Shown here piece after piece: positions 1 through 5,278 of a DNA stretch of 5,360 bases. The translations under genes and the position numbers were made by a program. This DNA is from an uncultured Mycoplasmatota bacterium (GTDB lineage Bacteria; Bacillota_I; Bacilli_A; RF39; UBA660): contig CAMMBO010000056.1 of NCBI GenBank assembly GCA_946494435.1, forward strand, positions 1 to 5,360. The letters are read 5' to 3'. The notes beneath the pieces were generated by a model, which did not search any database, had not been told where the DNA came from, and worked only from the letters and a program-made list of their open reading frames with translations. Each line of letters begins with the position of its first letter. The first letter of the stretch is position 1.

Positions 1-757
1 TTATAAAAGGAGCACGACTAGCTTTCTTTCTTTTCTTTTTCTCTATACTACTTAAATTATAATCATCACCAAGTGACTCTAATACTTTATTAGCTTCACT
101 CTCATTATGTAGTTTAATATCTTCATCATTATATTTAAATAGATTTGCCTCTGTATCTTCGATAATAGCAGTAATTGTAAAATACTCTTCTGGTACAAAT
201 GCTTCTATTTCACGTTCTCTATCAACAATAAGTTTTAAAGCCACACTTTGTACACGTCCTGCACTCTTCGCTTTTATTTTAGACTGTAATAACTTAGATA
301 ATCTAAAACCAATTATCCTATCCAGTATTCTTCTTGTCTCTTGACTCTTAACTAAGTTATCATCTATTTTAGTTGGATGGTTAATAGCATTGATTACTTT
401 ATCTTTAGTTATTTCATGAAATAAGACTCTATCATAATCTTTATCTTTAATACCTAAAGCTTCTTTTAAGTGCCAACTAATCGCTTCTCCCTCACGGTCG
501 GGGTCGGTTGCAAGTATAACATGGCTAGCATCTTTTACATCTTTCTTTAACGCACTAATTATCTTTTTCTTCCCCTTTAAAGGAACATAATTAGGTTTAA
601 AACCATTTTCTATATCAACACCAAGTCCTAAAGGTCCACTTGTCGCTAAATCTCTAATATGACCTTGGCTTGCTACTACTTTATAATCATTACCTAAGTA
701 TTTTTCAATAGTCTTACTTTTACTAGGACTTTCCACTATCACTAAGTTTTTAGACAT
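1..757 (-). CDS. topA: DNA topoisomerase I (type IA), N-terminal part, cut by window edge
   Basis: The enzyme relaxes negatively supercoiled DNA by cutting and passing single strands, and so balances gyrase behind transcription and replication. The visible 252 residues open with a TOPRIM domain: the VESPSKSKTIEKYL motif (metal-binding Glu9) and the acidic DPDREGE motif at 85-91, followed by AISWHL. Next comes the type IA signature QETRRILDRIIGFRLSK at 139-155 and the KSAGRVQSVALKLIVDRERE stretch at about 164-183. The window ends at ...SRAPFI, just before the expected TSTLQ motif. The catalytic Tyr (in the family's GYIT/GYSA region) and any C-terminal zinc ribbons therefore lie outside. The ATG at 757 is preceded by GAAGGG with 5 nt spacing, and MSKNLVIVESPSK is the usual family start. 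The kinase-like gene ends 36 nt upstream, so co-transcription is likely. Identification is secure; the rest of the gene cannot be seen. Confidence 0.97.
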   Translation of the reverse strand, partial: MSKNLVIVESPSKSKTIEKYLGNDYKVVASQGHIRDLATSGPLGLGVDIENGFKPNYVPLKGKKKIISALKKDVKDASHVILATDPDREGEAISWHLKEALGIKDKDYDRVLFHEITKDKVINAINHPTKIDDNLVKSQETRRILDRIIGFRLSKLLQSKIKAKSAGRVQSVALKLIVDREREIEAFVPEEYFTITAIIEDTEANLFKYNDEDIKLHNESEANKVLESLGDDYNLSSIEKKKRKKASRAPFI

Positions 758-793
758 CTAATCCCTTCTTTCATACAATTTTATACATGAGAA

Positions 794-1453
794 TTACTGC
801 TTTGTCAACATTTTTAATCTTATATCTTCCACTATATTTATAATTTTTTCTAAATATTCTTCTTTACTCATATTATTATCAATAATATAATCAAAATCAT
901 TATCAGTTAATTCAAGTGGCTTTCTAGCTTTAATCTTAAAGTATTCTTCTTCTTTTAAATTATTACTATAACGCACATTATCACCAATTACAAGATTATT
1001 ACTTTTATTATAATCTAGCTTTCTTTTTTCTATTCTTTTAATATTATCTATATCATTAGAATTTATTTTAATTTTAATAAGTTGATAATTATTTTCTGTA
1101 GCATTGTTTTTCCATTCATCTAATTGTTTCTTATTATTAACATTCATATCATAGACAAAAGAAGCCCTTGAACTAAAAATTTTCCCTAATCTTTTATGAG
1201 CAATCTCTTTAACAAGCTTTTCTACTTCTATTCTTGTCTTTTCGTTTTTTTGTATTCCACTTTGATATATTTTATTTCTAATATAATCATTGCTAAGACA
1301 AACAATTTTAAGATATTTTGATAAATTCCAAGCTAGTAAAGTTTTACCTGAACCAGGATTACCTGAAATAATTATCAAAAAAGGTACCTCATATTTTTCT
1401 ACTTTACTTATTTCTTTAGTTAAAATTTCTATTTCTTTATCTATATCTAACAT
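794..1453 (-). CDS. P-loop kinase-like NTPase (AAA_33/zeta-toxin-like fold)
   Basis: This 219-aa soluble protein has a clear Walker A motif, GNPGSGKT, at 31-38 after a hydrophobic strand (FLIIIS). Its layout is that of small nucleotide/polynucleotide kinase-like P-loop proteins. SNDYIR at 54-59 places an Asp where this group binds or activates the phosphate acceptor. FVYDMN at 99-104 matches the second-strand D-x-N pattern. A Lys/Arg-rich stretch (about 139-151) could be the lid. The substrate cannot be told from sequence. A zeta-type toxin is unlikely because no small antitoxin gene is next to it. The ATG at 1453 follows AGGAG with about 6 nt spacing, in the 11-nt gap after the rnhB stop, so the two genes are probably translated together. 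Its Asn/Lys-rich second half looks less constrained than its neighbours. It occupies the place next to topA where many Firmicutes carry dprA. Fold call is good; role is unknown. Confidence 0.8.
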   Translation of the reverse strand: MLDIDKEIEILTKEISKVEKYEVPFLIIISGNPGSGKTLLAWNLSKYLKIVCLSNDYIRNKIYQSGIQKNEKTRIEVEKLVKEIAHKRLGKIFSSRASFVYDMNVNNKKQLDEWKNNATENNYQLIKIKINSNDIDNIKRIEKRKLDYNKSNNLVIGDNVRYSNNLKEEEYFKIKARKPLELTDNDFDYIIDNNMSKEEYLEKIINIVEDIRLKMLTKQ

Positions 1454-1464
1454 AATTTCTCCTA

Positions 1465-2448
1465 TTAATTATTATTAACTGTTTCTAAATATTCACTAAC
1501 TGGTCCATAACTTCTTCTATGCTCGTCAATTATACCATATTTTTTAATCGCTTCTAAATGTTTCTTAGTAGGATAACCTTTATTATCTTTAAAGTCATAC
1601 ATAGGATATTTTTTATCTAACTCATCTAACATTCTATCCCTTGTAACTTTAGCGATAACTGAAGCAGCACTTATAGTAATACTTTTTAAATCTCCTTTAA
1701 TAATTGAAGTTGTAGGAATATCTATATCTAGTTTCATCGCATCTATTAAGACATGGTCTATTTGGCAAGAACAATTATTAATCGCTTCTTTCATAGCAAG
1801 CTTTGTCGCTTCATAAATATTAACTTCATCTATTATTTTCTCACTTATAATACCTACTCCTACTCCTAAAGCTTGCCTCATAATCTCATCATAGAAATAT
1901 TCTCTTTTCTTTTCACTAAGTTTTTTAGAATCAGTTAACCCTTCTAGATTAAAATGCTCTGGTAGAACGACACAAGCAGCGACTACAGGTCCTACTAAAG
2001 GACCACGTCCAACTTCATCAACTCCAGCGATAAAGTTAATCCCTTTTTCTCTTAACTTTCTTTCAAAATAATAGTTATCTTTAAGACATACCTTTAACTC
2101 TAATTCTTTAATTAGTTTTTTATCTTTAGGTCTATTTAATCTTTTCTTTATCTCTAAACAATCCTCTAATGATAAAAAACTATATCCATCGATTAAGACT
2201 ACATCCTGATATTTAGCTAGATTATAGCCGATTTCAAAGCATTCCTTATATTTTACTTCGACACCAAAGGCTCCTATTCTTGTAGGCCAATCTATATTTT
2301 CATAAAATTCTTTAGAACAAGTAAGATCTATATCAGTTGTTTCTTCTATAATGTCTTGAACTACTAAACTTGCCCCACTAATTACTATATATTTATCTTT
2401 TGGTAAATCTAATTTTTCTAATTCTTTAAATATTTCATCTTTTGTCAT
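1465..2448 (-). CDS. rnhB: Nucleotidyltransferase-like domain fused to ribonuclease HII
   Basis: The C-terminal half (about 124-327) is a complete RNase HII. This enzyme cuts RNA in RNA-DNA hybrids and starts removal of single ribonucleotides from DNA. Family residues are all visible: AGVDEVGRGP at 141-150 (Asp144, Glu145, GRG), LTDSKKLS at 171-178, LIDA with Asp236, IIKGD...KS at 249-256, AKVTRD with Asp271, and GYPTKKH at 291-297. The first ~122 residues are a separate domain not found in ordinary RNase HII. It shows SGAS at 24-27, TTDIDL at 37-42, and LEDCLEIKKRLNRPKDKK at 94-111, a pattern typical of small minimal nucleotidyltransferase-like proteins of the AbiEii/DUF6036 type. There is no in-frame start between the two parts, so they appear to be one polypeptide. 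The ATG at 2448 has AAAGG upstream at about 9 nt. Length is 327 aa against roughly 200-255 aa for typical RNase HII. The RNase call is secure; the N-terminal activity is unknown. Confidence 0.95.
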   Translation of the reverse strand: MTKDEIFKELEKLDLPKDKYIVISGASLVVQDIIEETTDIDLTCSKEFYENIDWPTRIGAFGVEVKYKECFEIGYNLAKYQDVVLIDGYSFLSLEDCLEIKKRLNRPKDKKLIKELELKVCLKDNYYFERKLREKGINFIAGVDEVGRGPLVGPVVAACVVLPEHFNLEGLTDSKKLSEKKREYFYDEIMRQALGVGVGIISEKIIDEVNIYEATKLAMKEAINNCSCQIDHVLIDAMKLDIDIPTTSIIKGDLKSITISAASVIAKVTRDRMLDELDKKYPMYDFKDNKGYPTKKHLEAIKKYGIIDEHRRSYGPVSEYLETVNNN

Positions 2449-2477
2449 AAACTACATCCTTTACTAATTACTTCTCC

Positions 2478-3182
2478 CTATATATTATTAAACGAATAAT
2501 AAAATATTTTCGCATGATTTGTAATATATTGATAATTTTCTTTATTATTTCTATTATTTTCTAAGAAATTTATAACTATAGATATATCATCTGCACCTTC
2601 CATTATAAGCATTACTTCTTTACCTATACTTAACTGTTCTGCCATAATTTTTTCATTTAACATACTAGGTATAAAGATATAAAAATCTACATCGATATAA
2701 TTACCACTATTTTCACTTAGTATTACTCCTTTTTTATTATTAGTAAATATTCTAATAATTTGATATAAAAGATTATAACTACTACTACAAATATAAATAT
2801 TCAAGTTAGGGAACTTATCAGTTACTTTCTTTACTTCTTCTGTATAACTTAAGTTATTAGATACTACCTTTTGGTAATCTTCTACTAGTAAAGCTTCATT
2901 TAAAGGTATTAAGTTAATGATAATTTTCCCTTTAAAGTTATTTAACATAGTAAGAGCATCTTCTAAGGTTAAGATATCATAGTATATCAACTCACTTAAA
3001 TCATTATTCTGGATTGTATTAATAGTTATCTTATTATTAGTTACTCTTGAAAATACTAATACTTTTTTACCTTTAGTCATAACTATATCTAACATAACCC
3101 CTGTTAATCTTTCTAAACTATTAACTTTCTCTATAAAGGTCTTATTGTTATACAAATTACTTTTATGAGCGATAATCATCAT
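2478..3182 (-). CDS. GDPD-like (glycerophosphodiester phosphodiesterase fold) protein, catalytically degenerate
   Basis: The 234-aa protein follows the GDPD TIM-barrel plan from end to end. MIIAHKS at 2-8 stands for the usual IIAHRG, MLDIVMTKGKKVLVFSR at 30-46 for ELDV-LTKDG-LVVIHD, LTLEDALTML at 71-80 for the TLEEAL helix, and YITNHA at 219-224 for the C-terminal IITDYP. Aligned without gaps, the metal/catalytic Glu is Met30, the HD pair is Ser45-Arg46, and the Glu of the next strand (NIEIK) is lost in INLIPL. Only His6 and Asp32 remain. The length fits a whole small GDPD, so this is an altered protein rather than a fragment. No signal peptide or membrane segment is seen, so it is probably cytoplasmic. 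Hydrolysis of glycerophosphodiesters looks impossible by the known mechanism; a binding or structural role is inferred. The ATG at 3182 (or the adjacent ATG at 3179) lies directly after a terminator hairpin that contains its ribosome site. The rnhB fusion starts 29 nt downstream. Confidence 0.72.
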   Translation of the reverse strand: MMIIAHKSNLYNNKTFIEKVNSLERLTGVMLDIVMTKGKKVLVFSRVTNNKITINTIQNNDLSELIYYDILTLEDALTMLNNFKGKIIINLIPLNEALLVEDYQKVVSNNLSYTEEVKKVTDKFPNLNIYICSSSYNLLYQIIRIFTNNKKGVILSENSGNYIDVDFYIFIPSMLNEKIMAEQLSIGKEVMLIMEGADDISIVINFLENNRNNKENYQYITNHAKIFYYSFNNI

Positions 3183-3188
3183 AATAAA

Positions 3189-3228
3189 AACCGTCCTTTC
3201 TTATATAGAATATGTAGAAAGGACAGTT
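3189..3228 (-). terminator. Intrinsic terminator after yqeY; 3' arm carries the next gene's Shine-Dalgarno
   Basis: Read on the minus strand, 3228-3216 pairs with 3201-3189 to give a 13-bp stem with one U-G wobble (3225/3192) and a 14-nt loop. A five-T run (3190-3186), partly inside the stem base, then ATT follows. It begins three bases after the yqeY stop codon. This is the classic form of a rho-independent terminator and should end the MBL-to-yqeY unit. The 3' arm contains AAAGGA (3199-3194), the only good Shine-Dalgarno for the GDPD-like gene, 11 nt before its ATG. Folding would therefore hide that site. Confidence 0.85.
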
Positions 3229-3231
3229 AAA

Positions 3232-3669
3232 TTAACTTAATTTCGCTTTTATTTTACTAGATACATCTTTCATATCACATCTACCTTTAACTTTAGGAGT
3301 TACTATCTTCATAACTTTACCCATATCTTTAATAGAAGATGCTTCTGTCTCTTTAAAGGCCTCAGTAATTATTTTATCTATTTCTTCATCAGTTAATGGT
3401 TCAGGTAAATACTCTTTAATAATCTCTATTTCTTTATCTAAATCTTCTACTAAATCAGTTCTTCCTGCTTTACTAAACTCTAATTTAGACTCTTCGCGAG
3501 TTTTTAATTCTTTAGCAAGTACATCTATAACCACTTCATCTGTAATTTCAATTTTCTTATCAATTCGCTCTTTATCAATAGATGCCTTAATCATTCTAAT
3601 AACAGAAAGTTTAAACTTATCTTTCTCTTTCATCGCTTTAATCATATCATTCTTAATTCTTTCAAACAT
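3232..3669 (-). CDS. yqeY: GatB/YqeY domain protein
   Basis: This is a complete 145-aa YqeY. The family shares its fold with the tRNA-binding C-terminal domain of GatB, the amidotransferase subunit that makes Gln-tRNA or Asn-tRNA, but is free-standing and of uncertain function. Family marks are the N-terminal helix with LSVIRMIKASI (21-31), the charged helix around KTREESKLEFSKAGRTDL (56-73), EYLPEPLTDEEI (86-97), and the C-terminal DMGKVMK (115-121) plus PKVKGRCDMKDVS (125-137), where GRAD is more usual than GRCD. The ATG at 3669 uses AAGGAGG, which is encoded in the last codons (Lys-Glu-Asp) of the upstream gene. Only 3 nt separate the upstream stop from this start, so translation is very likely coupled. 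It is the last gene before the terminator hairpin. Confidence 0.95.
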   Translation of the reverse strand: MFERIKNDMIKAMKEKDKFKLSVIRMIKASIDKERIDKKIEITDEVVIDVLAKELKTREESKLEFSKAGRTDLVEDLDKEIEIIKEYLPEPLTDEEIDKIITEAFKETEASSIKDMGKVMKIVTPKVKGRCDMKDVSSKIKAKLS

Positions 3670-3672
3670 AAA

Positions 3673-4326
3673 CTAATCCTCCTTATTTGCAACTATTTCT
3701 TTACTTGTTAAATAGTAGTTATCCCCATCTTTCGTAAAGGTAAAATTATAAGTATCTTTGACAGTACCAAATACTCCATCTAGAACTTCTACTGTCAATA
3801 TGATATTATCATCATCCCTACTAGCATTTTCTAACTTCATATTTATTGGATCTACATTAACCTCTTCATCTTTAGTATATATTGCATATCCATCCATAAC
3901 CTCATCATAAAAAGCATAATGGTTAGGATCTATTTCAAATGATGTTCTAGTTACTGTAATATCAGGTCCATAAATATCTTTAACAGACTTCTCTATATCT
4001 TTACTAGGGATAAAGTTGACAATGCCTTCACAACTATAACCTGTAATATCATCTGCAGGATTAACTACATCACAATTAGTAGATTCACTAACATCCATAT
4101 TTTTATACCCATAATATAACATTATTTTAGGGCTCATAACATCAAGTGACTCTATATCATTATAGGCAATCTTTTCATATAATGCTTTGACTTCTTTATC
4201 TTTGGTAGAAATACTATTATCAGGACCATTATTTAATTTTTTATAGGCAAAGATAACACCACCTATTACTAGTTCTAACACTATAATTGCAATTACAACT
4301 TTTATCCATGTATTATTTTTTTTCAA
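3673..4326 (-). CDS. Membrane-anchored extracytoplasmic protein of unknown function (TTG start)
   Basis: I do not recognise the family. The 217-aa product starts with a basic tail (MKKNNTWIK) and one hydrophobic segment at about 9-27, followed by YKK. A signal anchor with the rest outside the cell fits this, by the positive-inside rule. No lipobox Cys follows the hydrophobic stretch, so it is not a typical lipoprotein. The outer part is acidic, rich in beta-strand-like stretches, and has just two cysteines (Cys85 and Cys99), which could form a disulfide. The repeated short strands near the C-terminus (NIILTVEVLDG, TYNFTFTKDGDNYYL) resemble a small ligand-binding or NTF2/DUF-type domain, but this is only an impression. 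The start is TTG, supported by AGGAGG at 7 nt. It sits directly between a small membrane protein and yqeY in the operon. Confidence 0.85.
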   Translation of the reverse strand: MKKNNTWIKVVIAIIVLELVIGGVIFAYKKLNNGPDNSISTKDKEVKALYEKIAYNDIESLDVMSPKIMLYYGYKNMDVSESTNCDVVNPADDITGYSCEGIVNFIPSKDIEKSVKDIYGPDITVTRTSFEIDPNHYAFYDEVMDGYAIYTKDEEVNVDPINMKLENASRDDDNIILTVEVLDGVFGTVKDTYNFTFTKDGDNYYLTSKEIVANKED

Positions 4327-4340
4327 AATAACACCTCCTA
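4327..4340 (-). promoter_or_regulatory. Ribosome binding site that fixes a TTG start and overlaps the upstream stop
   Basis: On the minus strand the stop codon TAG of the small membrane protein is the beginning of TAGGAGGTG, a near-perfect match to the 16S rRNA anti-Shine-Dalgarno. AGGAGG lies 7 nt before the TTG at 4326-4324. No in-frame ATG lies nearby, so this site decides the start of the anchored protein. Confidence 0.85.
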
Positions 4341-4652
4341 TATTTTCTTCTTCTTAATAAAGAACTTAGTATTATAAAATAAGAATATAGCCATTATTAT
4401 AATATAAGCCCAAGCGATTATTGTATAAAGAATCCCGCTTGTATAATTACCTACAATTGCAAGGATACTTTCGGGAATATAATTATCAATAACGGCAGCA
4501 AGGTCAGGTAAACCTACATTATTTTTAATGAATGTTAATATTCTTAAAAAGATATCAATGATTGCAATAAAATAGACAAAGCTTGAAAATCTTCTAAAAT
4601 ACATAACTACTATTAATATTAATACAACTAATACCACTAAATCAATATACAT
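4338..4652 (-). CDS. Small integral membrane protein, about three membrane segments, unknown function
   Basis: The 104-aa protein is very hydrophobic. Segment 1 is about 2-18 (LVVLVVLILIVV core), followed by the basic turn YFRRFSSF. Segment 2 is about 24-42 (VYFIAIIDIFLRILTFI), then a less hydrophobic middle (NNVGLPDLAAVIDNYIPESILAIV). Segment 3 is about 73-94 (ILYTIIAWAYIIIMAIFLFY). It ends in a basic tail, KFFIKKKKI, which should lie in the cytoplasm. I recognise no domain or catalytic motif. The size and RRFSSFVYF-type pattern resemble small conserved hypothetical membrane proteins of gut Bacilli, but that is from memory and unverified. The ATG at 4652 uses AAGGAG at 8 nt, and that site overlaps the TAA stop of the MBL-fold gene. 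It is followed at once by another membrane protein gene, and the two may act together. Confidence 0.85.
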   Translation of the reverse strand: MYIDLVVLVVLILIVVMYFRRFSSFVYFIAIIDIFLRILTFIKNNVGLPDLAAVIDNYIPESILAIVGNYTSGILYTIIAWAYIIIMAIFLFYNTKFFIKKKKI

Positions 4653-4664
4653 AACTACAACTCC

Positions 4665-5201
4665 TTATTTCTTTATAAAATATAAATTATACTGTTTTTC
4701 TCTACCTAAAGTAGTCTCATCTCCATGTCCTGGATATAAAGCGATTGAATCATCATAGGTTTTAATTTTTTCAATAGATTTATCCATATCAGAACTACTT
4801 CCTGTAGGTAGATCACATCTACCTACAGTATCTCTAAAGATAAAATCTCCTACAAACATAGCGTTATCATCTTTAAAGTAAAATGTTACTGAATCACTAC
4901 TATGTCCTGGTGTCATTATAGGAATAAATTTAAAAGTTCCAACTTCTACTTCTTTCATATCAGTAAGATTACTCTTCTTAAAAATTTTTAATCTGCGATT
5001 AGAGTTTAAAAAATCTCTTAAGGCTCCAATATGATCAAAATGAGCATGAGTAACTAAAACTCCTATAATCTTATCACTTCCAACTAGTTCTTTAATTTCT
5101 TTACTATCACTACCAGGATCAACAATTAGGCAAGTACCATCTTTACTTAGTACATAACAATTCTCTTCTAATGCCCCTGTTACTATTTTTTTAATCTCCA
5201 T
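4665..5201 (-). CDS. MBL-fold metallo-hydrolase (YcbL/YqgX, glyoxalase II-like), compact form
   Basis: This is a metallo-beta-lactamase-fold hydrolase of the small glyoxalase II-like group, cytoplasmic with no signal peptide. The metal ligands are complete: THAHFDH at 51-57 (His52, His54, Asp56, His57), TPGHS with His100, VGDF with Asp119, and YPGHGDETTLGREK at 156-169 with His159. The family motif GRCDLPTGS (127-135) is also present. Substrates in this group are thioesters or related compounds; which one is not shown by sequence. The product is 178 aa, short for the family, with only about 42 residues between the HxHxDH motif and His100 and no C-terminal substrate-binding helical domain. The start is ATG 5201, with AGGAG at 7 nt and MEIKKIVTG...ENCYVL matching the family. 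A longer reading to 5270 is rejected because the promoter lies inside it. First gene of the operon. Confidence 0.93.
   Translation of the reverse strand: MEIKKIVTGALEENCYVLSKDGTCLIVDPGSDSKEIKELVGSDKIIGVLVTHAHFDHIGALRDFLNSNRRLKIFKKSNLTDMKEVEVGTFKFIPIMTPGHSSDSVTFYFKDDNAMFVGDFIFRDTVGRCDLPTGSSSDMDKSIEKIKTYDDSIALYPGHGDETTLGREKQYNLYFIKK
4802..4828. repeat. Perfect 11-bp inverted repeat inside the MBL-fold gene
   Basis: CTGTAGGTAGA (4802-4812) and its exact reverse complement (4818-4828) flank a 5-nt spacer, TCACA. It could form a strong hairpin in the mRNA. On the coding strand it spans the conserved TVGRCDLPT residues (125-133), so protein constraint may explain part of it. No T-run follows on either strand, so it is not a terminator. 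Confidence 0.8.
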
Positions 5202-5226
5202 ATATAATCTCCTATCTACATAATAT

Positions 5227-5255
5227 ATGATAGAAAAAATAAACTTAAACGTCAA
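5227..5255 (-). promoter_or_regulatory. Sigma-A type promoter of the MBL-to-yqeY operon
   Basis: On the minus strand, TTGACG (5255-5250) and TATCAT (5232-5227) are separated by exactly 17 nt. Each box differs from consensus at one base. The predicted transcript start near 5220 gives a leader of roughly 18-19 nt that still includes the AGGAG at 5213-5209. Everything fits the ATG at 5201 as the translated start. Confidence 0.82.
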
Positions 5256-5278
5256 GTGAAACATTTGCAAATTTCACT
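5255..5278. promoter_or_regulatory. Symmetric dyad touching the -35 box: candidate operator
   Basis: AGTGAAA (5255-5261) and TTTCACT (5272-5278) form 7-bp half-sites around a 10-nt centre. A second perfect palindrome, ATTTGCAAAT (5263-5272), lies within, offset by one base. The left half-site shares one base with the -35 box of the operon promoter, where a regulator could contact or block RNA polymerase. Read on the plus strand, the same hairpin is followed by ATTTTTTT (5279-5286), so a plus-strand terminator is an alternative, although no plus-strand gene is seen here. Beyond it, 5287-5360 shows no gene or clear signal. Confidence 0.5.

Noticed and set aside
794..1453. Zeta-type toxin of a toxin-antitoxin pair
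   Set aside because: There is no small antitoxin gene beside it. Both neighbours are housekeeping genes and the P-loop motifs fit the broader kinase-like group.
1290..1478. 62-residue open frame on the plus strand
   Set aside because: It lies opposite the start of the P-loop gene and the end of rnhB, both supported by motifs and ribosome sites. It has no ribosome site or recognisable domain and is a shadow frame.
2081..2095. Possible separate rnhB start at the fusion junction (AAAGG followed by ATG at 2089)
   Set aside because: The ATG is out of frame with RNase HII and meets a stop after two codons. It could be a relic of a once separate gene, but as read the two domains are continuous.
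2449..2457. ATG directly followed by TAG just before the rnhB start, in the same frame
   Set aside because: A start-stop pair could dampen translation, but its position leaves no room for its own ribosome site apart from the one used by rnhB, so I treat it as chance.
3274..3286. 13-bp sequence shared between yqeY and the MBL-fold gene (also at 4812-4824)
   Set aside because: Both copies encode Gly-Arg-Cys-Asp in conserved family motifs with the same preferred codons, so chance plus codon bias explains the match.
5202..5270. N-terminal extension of the MBL-fold protein (23 extra residues starting MQMFHLTF)
   Set aside because: The -35 and -10 boxes of the promoter lie inside it, there is no ribosome site at the upstream ATG, and the family start matches the ATG at 5201 with AGGAG before it.
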